DNA from: Diorhabda sublineata
Taxonomy: Eukaryota; Arthropoda; Insecta; Coleoptera; Chrysomelidae
NCBI RefSeq assembly: GCF_026230105.1
Contig: NC_079476.1
Location: forward strand, 10,306,709-10,370,708
DNA: 64,000 bases
Reading direction: 5' to 3'
Shown: positions 48,972 to 58,482 of the stretch, one piece after another
Layout of the letters: every line of letters begins with the position of its first letter
How positions within the stretch are numbered: the stretch's first letter is position 1
Notes under the pieces: model-generated
The model's input: only the letters and a program-made list of their open reading frames with translations
Told to the model about the DNA's origin: nothing
Databases searched by the model: none
Translations under genes and position numbers: made by a program

Positions 48972-50880
48972 GTAAGAAATCTGTGAGAACGATACAAAAA
49001 TTCATTCCTATAAAGTGTGTGTAAATGTGTTGAATTCTCAATTATTGGTAATTTTGTATAAAATAAACATTTCCTCACGATGACTTTGATGTTGTTAAAC
49101 CGTCATCCGTAAGTTGGGGACCCAGTAAACTTAGTATCAGTAAATTCAGGAACGTCTTATATCTATACTAAAAAAATTATGTATCCAAAATATTACCTAA
49201 TGATGATATATCTCAAAAACTGTGACAAAAGTAGAAAATCTGCAAACACCATTAGACAGTATGAAAAAATATACAAAAGGTCATAATTAAACCACAAATT
49301 CAGTGATTTTGTTCGACCCTGCATATGTTAATTTATCATATGAAAAGATTTTCCACCTTAATATTAACACTTGAGTACGTTTTCAATATCTCGTATAATC
49401 GTATAATCGACTAATACTAACGTAACGAACGGTTATTTGTTCTTTGTTTTCCATTCTATTCGCGGTTCATAAAGTTTATGCTTAATGCGGCATTAAATAG
49501 TGAGGAAAACGAACAGTTGAAAGATGATTACTTAATGGTCGGCGTATTCGAAATGCTTACAAAGTGAAAGGTTCATTATTTTGATTTCCCCCGAGAAATA
49601 ATTAGGGATTTACCGTATTTTTTCCGCCTACAACTAAATATATTGAGAATAATTTGAAAAGATATTAGGTTTGAGGAAAACCTAATATGAATCGTACACC
49701 AATTGACTTGTTTATCTTTAGTGGTTGTAAACGTGATTTCATCAATTCTTGTCATATCGCATACTCACGCCATAGATTGAGTTTAACATAGCAACGATAT
49801 CTTGTCAGGGTTTTACATTGCAAAATATTGGATCGGATTGTAACGTATTCAATTGATTGTGCAGGACCTTATTTGTGTAATTAAATAATGATCACATATA
49901 ATATCTTGAAAATATTGTGATGAATCAATCAGATTAAAACATTCGGAAATAATGCTGCCTCAAAGCAAAGACAATTTATATCAAGAATACATGCCTCGAA
50001 TGGTTTTTGAAAACACCAAAAAAGCTACTATCATTACTAATCATTACTAATATTAATGTAAGTTTGTTTGTTACGCTTTCACGTGAAAACTACTTAATCG
50101 AGTATCTTGAAACTTTGTACACACATTCTTGGAGGTATTAGAACTAACATATACATAATATAATATGTACATAACAAAGAATATTTTTTACGTAAGATGA
50201 AAAAATTAGTTGTCAAAAAATCTCAAAATCTAGTTTTTTCAACACCATCTAGTATTTCCGTAATGACGTTTCAGCCCAGAGTACTGTAATACCGTTGCAC
50301 TATATTTCCGACACTCACGTCAATATCCAATCCAATTGACTATAGTTTCAGCTGTTTAAAATTTTCTGTATTTATTGTTATTTTTTTATTTCATTATATA
50401 TGCAATATAAAACTATTTAAATTTTGAGGTTAGGTGTAATTTTTGTGGTTAGATGCTATTGATTATGATTCCAATTATTCCCATTGACATTGTATTCTAA
50501 TTCAAAAAGTTTGTTTCCCGTGAAGCTTAGTTTTGCTTGTTATTATAAACAAAGAACAAGAGCACACATTACATGTGAGTGCGAGAGTGCATTCAGAATC
50601 GCCTTGTTTCTCTCATGGTCAACTATATGTAGCCTGTTCGCTTTGTGTCTAATGCCCGGAATTTACACATTTTTGCACTCCACGTTAAAACTTTTAATAT
50701 CGTCTACAAAAATGGCCTAGGTTAATTCTCTGCATTTATATTTTTTAAATTGTTAAAATTATTCATTTTTGTTACAAAGAAATATATTTTAACGTTTCTT
50801 GCTGTATTTCAATAAAGTATATCCTATGTTTTCAAAACTTAATTGTATGTAATAATTTTAAAAATAGTTAATAGTTATTT
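48972..50880. other. Intron sequence, only a possible repeat edge
   Basis: No coding motif recognised. At about 50060-50140 the stretch AAGTTTGTTTGTTACGCTTT, followed by ACTTTGTACACACATTCTTG, resembles a dispersed arthropod repeat terminus that I cannot name with certainty. Confidence 0.35.
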
Positions 50881-50882
50881 AC

Positions 50883-50959
50883 GCAACAAGTGCAAAAAGT
50901 AAATGTTTATTGTACGCGACAACACGTCGAGTGCAATAAACACTTTTTGCACGAGTTGC
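50883..50959. repeat. Long imperfect palindrome
   Basis: Left arm 50883-50920 and right arm 50926-50959 are near reverse complements around a 5-base centre, sharing GTGCAAAAAGT, GTTTATTG and GAC blocks with a 4-base insertion on the left. Related pieces (TTTATTGCACTAGTG and GTGTTTATTGCATG) occur at about 52347-52415, on the other side of the recombinase pseudogene. Confidence 0.75.
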
Positions 50960-51199
50960 ATACAATATATTTTCTATGTTCAATAAAATAATCATTTAGT
51001 TGTAGAAAAATAAAGAGCATAGCGTAATTTGAGAGAAAAATATTCAATAATCAATCAACACTATCGGTTAACATTGAAAAAGCGCTAGGAACTAGTAATT
51101 AGGAATAATTTAACGTAAAAATTATTTGTACCATTAATATTAAAATTAAATGTACAATTTTTGCAATTTTCAATATTAATATTTCTTTGTGAATTATTT

Positions 51200-51850
51200 T
51201 TAATTCTACTTCTTGATTTGTGACTTCTCTAAATATACTAATACTTGGTAACTGTACATTGTCATTTTCTTCAGCTTGAAATATTTGTTTTGCAACATTG
51301 AGTTTGTTTGCAAGTGATTGCTCTACGTATCCTTCCGCTTCTGTCTACGATTTCCATCCGCCGAGTTGTTTGAGCTCTAGTATATCTGCTCCAGTATCTG
51401 TAAGTGTTGTGGATAATCTCCTGATGCAGTGACCTGTTTATAGCTCAGGATTCAGAAATTTTGCAATTTCATACAGGATTTTAGCAAAGGTGTTTGCACC
51501 AATAGCTTGGACAGTGCACTTTTCATTTCGGTAATTGATAAAAAAACGTTTATGTAGAATATGACTGGGACGTAGTTTCGTGTATATATCGATCAAATTT
51601 AATCCTTCATTAACCTCGCCTCTAATGACAAAACTTCGTTCCTTGTCAGTTTTTGAACATGGCACTTTTACAATTAATATTGAACCTACTTCTTCTATGT
51701 CTTCAATACTCAATTTTTGAAGCTGATCTCTATGACATGCTCCTGTGATTCCAAATATTCCAGCGAACTACAACAAATAATTTTAATATGTCTTACAACA
51801 GCTAAACAATAATTTCTGACTTACTTTTTTCATCGAATACTTGGAGTTTC
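51200..51850 (-). pseudogene. Crypton-like tyrosine recombinase pseudogene
   Basis: On the - strand a tyrosine recombinase catalytic domain is visible. FAGIFGITGACHRDQLQKLS (from 51767) holds the first catalytic arginine in CHRDQL. SILIVKVPCSKTDKERSF follows, carrying the lysine-region beta hairpin, then LRPSHILHKRFFINYRNEKC and TVQAIGANTFAKI. An in-frame stop comes before TGHCIRRLSTTLTDTGADIL, which holds the H-x-x-R pair. The next piece is ELKQLGGWKS with the Trp, a second in-frame stop, and then EAEGYVEQSLANK, with the probable nucleophile Tyr. A 67-bp segment at 51768-51834 with GT and AG ends may be an intron, with NSKYSMKK upstream. The family recurs in insect genomes as uncharacterised recombinases. 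Assignment to Crypton rather than DIRS is my inference, from the lack of any nearby reverse transcriptase. Confidence 0.78.
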
Positions 51851-52861
51851 TTTTATAAATTATAAATGTGCACTCTATTAAAAACTTTTGAATTTTTGAC
51901 CGAAATCCTCCAGAGCTGCTTCATAAATACCGTTAGTTTTTTATAATTTTTAATATTAATATCTTCTTTTGTAGAAAGGCAAGCTCTCACCATTGAATAC
52001 TAAGAACAAAGTGATGAGGGCTTAATAACTTTCGATCTTTTTGAAAAATATGCATGAAACACATTTTGAAGATTCACAACTTTTTTATCGAAGTACCACT
52101 CTTTAAAACGATTATAACGAATTTCATATAGTTTTCTCTATTTACTTCACCCACCAACTTCTGGTAGGATCAAGAAAATTTCCTTAACCAGTACATAATA
52201 AATATGAATGATAATAAAATAAAATCAGCAATTCTTTGAAATTATTACAATCTCACAGAAAAAGCACTACATATTTCACCCATTTCAGTTTTTATGTTTG
52301 TCTTGATTACAAACTTCTGTACTATAATGAAAGAAGAGGGCAATATTTATTGCACTAGTGTAATGAAGATCCACTTTTTCCAGTGAATATAGTTCAATAA
52401 AGTTGTGTTTATTGCATGAACGTAGAAAAAATATGTTCTCTGATACTTATTTAATGGCTTCAATGCGATTGAAGCTACGCGTAAAAGCTAGTAATTCAAT
52501 AAATGTTCAGCATTTTAAGATTTATAAAAAGTAAACTTAGACCAGGAATATTACGGAGCTTTGAATCCAACCCCGTTACGTCGAAACTTCCGATTATTAT
52601 TTCTCCTTCGGTTCCAACTTCGGCTCCGACACTTTTAAATCGGAGGTCGAAGCATTACATAGCGGCAGCAGTGGCCTGCATTGACTGTTATGAACAGATT
52701 CATATTCATACATGTCGCTCGGGGAATCCCCAGGACTCCCGTTACGTGCGCTTATCGTCAATTATTTTTTCACTTGTTGTTAGTCGTTACGCACACGACA
52801 TAGGTTATAAAAATTTGTTTTGATGTTTGCGGCTTAATATCAATAAAAGTGAAGGGTTTTG

Positions 52862-53735
52862 TGTTGGACAACAAAACTGAAAAATCTTCTTCGAAGTTTA
52901 TTTAGATTCGGCAAAGTGTAAACTGTGTATGAAGACGTATCCAAAAAAGGGAGGTACGACAACGTCGTTAAAAGATCATTTAAAGTCTGTCCATGCCACT
53001 GAATACGAACAATTAATAAAATTAGAAACTGAAGAGAAGAATACAGTATTTAAAAGAAACTTTGCCGAAGAATCAAAAATCGTGTACTTCTAATGTTAAA
53101 TCTATGGAAATTAACAGATTGATTTCTGAAATGATTGCCTTACAAGATCCACCCTTCAAGTTTGTGGAAGAATTTTGGGCGACTTATGCAGTTCACTGTG
53201 GCAAACTCACACTTAAGGGGAAGACATTATTTCACTAAAAATATTTGTGTTCATTTATATGCAACAGCAAAACAAATAAAGAAATTGCTAATATAATTTG
53301 AAAAGATCACATTTACAACCGACATTTGTATCGAACCAAGTTCGAATGTGTCTTAATGAGTCTGGCAGCGCATGGCATGAATAGAGATTTTAAAAGGCTA
53401 AAAGTTATTTAGAATTGCTACACATTTGACGAAAGGCATACAGGAGACCTAGTTCTAGAAAAAAATTAGGTATGTTGATGTAATGGGGCATCATAAATGA
53501 GAAAATTCATTGTTCTATCCGCGATTCTGGATCTAATATGATACAAGTAATGAAACTCTGTGACATATCTGATCTCATTTACACTGTACATAAGTTGCAA
53601 ATGTGTGTATGGGCACTGTTAGATTGTGGCGAAGAAATTAATGCCTTATTATCGATATGCGAAAACGCATCGACGTATTTCAACCATTTCGAAATAGCTT
53701 TGACTGAACTGCATAAAATATAAAAGGAATAGGAA
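52862..53735 (+). pseudogene. ZBED-type hAT transposase relic
   Basis: A BED zinc finger is present at about 52900-53005: AKCKLCMKTYPKKGG, then SLKDHLKSVHATEY, with C-C-H-H ligands intact. Then come EINRLISEMIALQDPPFKFV (family form xxLIxxMIxxDxxPFxxVExxGF), YFTKNICVHLYATTKQ-like and IANIIxKDHIYNRHLYRT-like pieces in shifted frames, LMSLAAHGMNRDFKRLKV around 53355-53400, and the frame 53538-53723, which reads IQVMKLCDISDLIYTVHKLQ and CEEINA-like sequence. This order is that of hAT transposases of the ZBED1/4 type. The catalytic centre is largely shifted out of frame, and the C-terminal hATC domain is missing. A mariner begins 35 bases after the last recognisable codon. Confidence 0.7.
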
Positions 53736-53769
53736 TAAAAGGAATTGAAAAAAAATTAAAACTTTGTTA

Positions 53770-54976
53770 CGAGGCTACAAAGGAAACACAAACATTTTGG
53801 GAAAAAATATATTTATTTTCCAATATAATCTCTTTTTAGTTCCATACACGTTTCTCAGCGATGTTCAATGAGTTCAATACTCTTTTTATAATAAGAATCA
53901 TCAAGTTCCTCAAAATAAGCATCAACTGCCTTACCTCCTCATTGTTGTAAAATATTTGACCATCGACCCATTTTTACAAGTCTGGAAACAGAAAATAATC
54001 CGAGGGGGCTAAATCTGGCGTATAGGGTACATGAGATAGCAATTCAAACTTCAATTTATCAATTTTGGTCATTGCAATAATAGATATCTGATGTGTGAGC
54101 TGTTGTATTGTCTTGATGCAACAACATTTTCTTCTTAGTCAAATGCGGATGCGGAAGTTCGCATAATACTCACCGTTGATAGTTTTTCCTTTTTCGAGAT
54201 AGCCAATGAAAATTATTTCATGCGCATCCCAACAATCCGACGCCGTAACCTTACCTGCAGATGGAACGGCTTTTGCCTTCTTTGGAGCTGGTTCACCGTT
54301 TCAAACCATTCTTTATATTGTTCTTTTTATTCGGGTGTGAAGTGATGAACCCATATTCCATCCATGGTTATGAAAAATTGCCAAATACTCGATGGAAACA
54401 TCTTAACGACGCTGTTTTTGTTCCATTGTGAGCAAACGTGGCACCCATCTTGCGCACAGCTTTCTCATGTCCAAATTTTCAGTTAATATGCGATGTACCG
54501 CTCTTTTTGGAATACTTACTATATCTACTAGCTCGCGCACTTTCAGTCGATAATTATCCAGTACCGCTTTTTGGGTTTTCTTCAACATTTCTGGAGTCGT
54601 TACCTGATTTGTTCGACCACTGCGATGCAGGTCTATGCAGATCATATGACTTCGCTTAAATTCTGCTACCCAATGTTTTACTGTTAACAACGAAGGAGGA
54701 TTCTCACCCAGAGTAGAATCTAGTTTAGCTTTTATATTGGTTGGAGTAAATTAAAATAAAAGTATTGTATCACATAACGATGACCAATTATTTCCATGTT
54801 CACAAATTCAAAGAACTTTCACTATAGATATGGCTGCCAAACAAATACTAAACAATGTAGCGTCTTCAAACTTGAAATATATGCTATATAGATTCTGTAT
54901 TTTCTGATACATTGGTATTTTTCGAGCAACTACTGCCATCTCTAGATCAGGCCAGGTACTTCTAGGACTATCCTCG
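53770..54976 (-). mobile_element. Mariner element, both ends, TA target duplication
   Basis: The left end is CGAGGCTACAAAGG (after TA 53768-53769). The right end reads inward CGAGGATAGTCCTAGAAGTA (before TA 54977-54978). The length of 1,207 bp is that of a complete mariner. Inside is a near full-length but broken transposase on the - strand. It sits right after the ZBED-hAT relic and may have cut it, but I could not see hAT coding sequence resume on the far side. Confidence 0.85.
53810..54797 (-). pseudogene. Mariner transposase pseudogene, near full length
   Basis: Starts at ATG 54797 with MEIIGHRYVIQYFYFN, shifts into FTPTNIKAKLDSTLGENPPS, and continues in the frame 54690-54403: LTVKHWVAEFKRSHMICIDL, RLKVRELVDIVSIPKRAVHR and NLDMRKLCARWVPRLLTMEQ, which is the paired DNA-binding domain. 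Downstream with shifts come the WIHHFTPE-type first catalytic block near 54350, PAPKKAKAVPSAGKVTASDC and a changed WDAH block near 54235, a KMLLHQDNTTAHTSDIYYCN-like second aspartate block near 54115, and LLSHVPYTPDLAPSDYFLF near 54030 with the third aspartate kept. The tail is DAYFEELDDSYYKKSIELI. Frameshifts and stops disable it. The subfamily differs from the other mariners here. Confidence 0.8.
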
Positions 54977-54978
54977 TA

Positions 54979-55398
54979 TATTACATTACGTTTCTTGAGC
55001 TCAACATAATAAAGCACATTCCTAATAGGAGCGAATACTTATGATCTATATTTTAATATCTATTAAATACTTCTAGCCAAATTTTTAGAACTGTAAATTT
55101 TTTGTTTTGAAAAGCCCAATTTACCTTGACTAGTAGGTAGGTAACTTAGACAACCTATATAAAAATAAAACTGCAGCATGAGATTTTCCATTTTCATTTT
55201 CCTAAATTAATGAAAATTATCGTAACGTACCCTCCTTGAATAATATGAGAATAGCATGTTATTATAATAGTACTATTAAATGACATTTCTAACCAAATTC
55301 CTACAATCATCTTTTCATATTTAATAAACAAATATTTTCCTTGAAATGAAGCACGAATGAATGTGTATTCTATCTTTATTAAATTCTTTCATTTCTAG
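54979..55398. other. End of the large intron
   Basis: AT-rich sequence without recognised elements, ending in a good acceptor (TTTCATTTCTAG). Confidence 0.5.
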
Positions 55399-55601
55399 TT
55401 CACTACCAAAGAATCATCCACAGAGACATAAAACCGGCAAATTTACTTTTAAGCGATACGGGTAGAGTTCAGATAGCCGACCTGGGGGTATGCAACGAGT
55501 TTCACGGAAGCGATGCTTTTCTCTCGAATACTGCAGGCACTCCAGCTTTCTCGGCACCAGAAGCCATTAGCGATCAGAAACAAGCAGGATTTAGTGGAAA
55601 G
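55399..55601 (+). CDS. CaMKK: CaMKK exon, catalytic and activation loops
   Basis: 203-nt exon. It completes the leucine codon split by the intron, then reads HYQRIIHRDIKPANLLL (catalytic loop, with HRD aspartate, lysine and asparagine). Next is VQIADLGVCNEF, where the metal-binding motif is DLG, not the DFG of the vertebrate enzymes as I recall them. GSDAFLSNTAGTPAF follows (activation loop), then APEAISD and GFSGK. It ends at 55601 in phase 0 before GTAAGG. In vertebrate CaMKKs the next residues are ALDVWAxGVTLYC; no such exon is visible up to 64000. There are no stops or frameshifts, and all catalytic residues expected in this part are present, so the gene looks functional. The transcript continues downstream. 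Confidence 0.95.
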
Positions 55602-56642
55602 GTAAGGTATTATGTAACAGTCTCCTATAAAAACTGGATAACGAACTATTTATTTAAAACAAAGTCACGATTTCCTAGGTAGGGTAGACCGAAGAGAATT
55701 GAGAGAATTTTAAGTTTAACAAATATAAGTCAGTAAAGAAATATTGTATGTCTATAAATTTTAGTTATTGTAGCTAAATCTATATTTTTAAACAAAAATA
55801 TTAAAAATTGATTAATAAATTTAAACATAAATAAATTCATAAATAAATAACACATTTCTTTGTGTAAGGCAAAAGTCGAAATTCAATTTGGTAAATAATA
55901 TTCGGGCCCACAGTGATAGCTTCGTGAGACCTATTCGAAGGTCTAAATTAACTTCTCTTTTCATTTAATATTGGTGATTGGTAATATTATCAAGGTAGCA
56001 CGAGCGAAAAATCCTCTTAAGCGTTATTTGATGAGGTGCATAGAGCTTCGTGAACGTTAGTTGAGGTTCGTTGAGAGGATTAGTCTCCCGAATATGTGGA
56101 AAAAATTAATTCTCCTATTTGCTCCTCACTATTTAAATTTTATATTTTTCAATACCCCAAAAAAAAACAACTGATCAACTGAAAATTTACCCGATAATAC
56201 CTTCCCTACAAGATGGTTTCCCTCGGCTTCTGATTTTTTTTAATAATTACAGAATAAAATGTACAATCAGATTAAAAATTTTTATCTACGAGGAACATAA
56301 ATTTTCCAATAAAATGAATGTTCCGCAAATAGTTATTCGTTCTTCTACAAATGTCGCAAAGCGACTTTTTCATGTAAGTGTTTAAATTACACGAGCATGA
56401 GAAAACTTTTCACAAAAGTATAATAACAAAACTAATTTCCAATTTATTCATTTCATATATATACCACCTATTTATAAATATTATTGATGTTATCTGTAAT
56501 ATTGCTCTGACAATTAATAAACTCGAATTTTAGATCAACTTTATTATGAAAGTTAGTGATACTAACTTACTGTTATTTACATACAAGAATGTCTAATTTT
56601 AGTCTAGTCGCCTTGGCAGTGAGAAACATTTATTTGCGTAAA
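55602..56642 (+). other. CaMKK intron, nothing recognised
   Basis: Intron sequence after the second exon. It is AT-rich, with no coding motif or clear repeat. Confidence 0.5.
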
Positions 56643-57071
56643 GGCCCCTCTACACTCTCGCGAGAATCTCGCAAGAATGCAAGAGATATGTGAGAAATGC
56701 GAATGTGGAACCGATTCGCGTATTTTTCTCAGGTTCTCGTGCTGTTCTCCGGCATTTTCCGGTGAAGATGAAGAACACCGCGAGAAAGGAGCGCGAGAAC
56801 GTGAGAACTGGCGAGAACGTTTATTGACTCCACACTCGCATGTTTCTCAGTAACAAGCGAGTCGCCGATTTGAATTATTTTTCACCCCTTCTTTTTAATC
56901 ATTCTTTTCTCTTTAATATACGCATAATTATAATATGCAAATGCGCATAACAATAAACTTGACGCAGACACTTCAGCGTCCATCATTATCGAGCGGAGAA
57001 CTGAAGTGAGAACTGTAGTGAGAACTTCGTGGAGATTCTCAGCGAGATTCTTGAGAGTGTGTGGAGGGGCC
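56643..57071. mobile_element. Harbinger-like MITE, about 430 bp
   Basis: The left terminus GGCCCCTCTACACTCTCGCG pairs with the right terminus, which reads inward GGCCCCTCCACACACTCTCA then AGAATCTCGC. The body is much richer in G+C than its surroundings. It carries many subterminal GAGAAC and TCTCGCGAGA-type motifs (for example GAGAACGTGAGAACTGGCGA at about 56796, and a run of GAGAACT at 56995-57030). There is no coding sequence. The GGCCCCT ends resemble insect PIF/Harbinger elements. The expected 3-bp target duplication is not obvious (AAA against ATG), so the superfamily is inferred. Confidence 0.75.
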
Positions 57072-57404
57072 ATGACAAGTGTGTAAAGAAGCCTTCTTAC
57101 AACTAGCGAAAATTTCATTGAAATACATAAGTTTAGCGATAATTTTTTAAGTAAGTATAATTTTTCGTTCAAAGAAACTATAATATAATTGCTGACAAGA
57201 TATATTATATATTTATTAATATTTTGAACACTTCAATCAAGATTAGAACAAATTAACAAAACAACAGATAAATTCAATTATAAACAATACTAATATTAGA
57301 GCTGTACTTTCTGCAGTTATTGAATTTGTCAACTCTTCTCTACAGAATGTATAAATGTCACCAAAAAATAGTTATCACTACATAAGTAGAAAATTAAAAA
57401 ATGG

Positions 57405-57473
57405 AGTACGATTTAAACCTGGGACCTCCCACATGAGATCCTCGTACTCTAGCCGTTACGCTACGGAGACCTC
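57405..57473 (-). other. tRNA-like sequence (pseudogene or SINE head)
   Basis: On the - strand, GGTCTCCGTAGCGTAACGGC begins like a tRNA acceptor and D arm with an A-box (TAGCGTAACGG). It is followed by CTCATGTGGGAGGTCCCAGG and GGTTTAAATCG, a slightly damaged B-box. The 3' end GTACTCC does not pair with the 5' GGTCTCC, and the anticodon stem is poor, so it cannot be a working tRNA. Short inverted sequences (ATAGTTAT at 57368, ATAACTAT at 57477) flank it. Confidence 0.45.
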
Positions 57474-57539
57474 AATAATAACTATCTTCACGCACTACTG
57501 CTCAAAGTATGTTTCTTTAGGCACTAGTGCGTAAAGTAA

Positions 57540-57765
57540 CGTTAAGGAACAAACAAGAAGAGACAGTTATAACATGTATAGAAAGGAAACAACTGATATG
57601 GTACGGCATGTTCAGAGAATGACAGAATCAAGATTACCAAAGGAAGTTATAAGATGGATACCACCAGAAAACCGTACAACAGTAAGATCAAGGAAACATG
57701 GATGGAAAGAAGGAAACGATCAATAAGCGAGCGAGGACTAAGAGAGGAAGACTTATAAAATTTGA
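57540..57765 (+). pseudogene. LINE 3' coding end (RTE-like)
   Basis: Reads IERKQLIWYGHVQRMTESRL, PKEVIRWIPPENRTTVRSRK and HGWKEGNDQ with one stop, then SERGLREEDL in a shifted frame. This is the usual C-terminus of a large arthropod LINE group (family form RRQLxWYGHVxRMxxxRLPKxxLxWxPxGRRxRGRPxxTW). Nothing upstream is recognisable, so the copy is heavily 5'-truncated. Confidence 0.7.
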
Positions 57766-57911
57766 TGTCATCCATTAACCAACGAATGTATATTCATCAT
57801 CATTTTGAAGTTGATGAATCTAATGTTTTTAAAAGATATTATAAGTTGTTACACCGCCATTCTTAACTAATCAATGTAAATAATTGTTATTATTGTTACA
57901 CTTTTATACAT

Positions 57912-57995
57912 ATTTTTATATTGTACTTAACCATAATTTCACTTCAGGAGATGAATACATGAATATTCGAAAGCTCGGAATATATTAGAGTTATT
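57912..57995 (+). repeat. Dispersed repeat, copy B
   Basis: Same repeat as at 38690-38785: TTTTTATATTGTACTTAACC, GATGAATACAT and AGCTCGGAATATATTAGAGT. It lies about 150 bp after the LINE coding end at 57765, so it may be the 3' untranslated end of that LINE family. Copy A has no coding part next to it. Confidence 0.6.
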
Positions 57996-58482
57996 ATACT
58001 TATTTGCCAAAATCTCACTACGACAACGCTTACAAACGATAAACAAACTCATTGATCTTCGCAAAAATATAATCTCTATTCTCCGATCCGCTTTTCATCT
58101 GTATGAAATACTTGACGAAGTCTTTTGATTTAGCCATTATCGATCAAAGACGTTTCTTTCTTTTTTCAAAAAGACTGAGTTAAAATCACATTTTCTGATA
58201 TATTGACCATTATCATTTCGTCGCATCGATATCAATCTGGCAAACATTGTATAACCCTGTTTCCATTAGCCATCTCTCTCATTTGTACAGTGTCTGAATC
58301 AATAGCGGTGCATTCATAACAATACATGCACATGTCATCTTTGTTCCAACTTTTAATAAGAAACTGTAATAGTGCCTATGTAAAATTGATCAACTGAAAA
58401 GTTCTGTTTAGAAATGCAAATAAGAAACACTTTTCATTTTTATGTTGTTATGACTAGCTTGCCGATCATCAAAACGAAAAGC

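Larger units (their letters stand above)
29381..55398 (+). other. Large CaMKK intron, about 26.0 kb
   Basis: Bounded by GTAAGT at 29381 and TTTCATTTCTAG ending at 55398. The exons on either side join within a leucine codon (C|TT), giving IEYLHYQRIIHRDIKPAN without loss, so no coding exon of this transcript needs to lie between them. It contains the transposable elements listed separately. Long stretches with nothing recognised are 29381-32150, 34650-36690, 38790-40330, 42010-45380 and 48972-50880. Confidence 0.88.
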
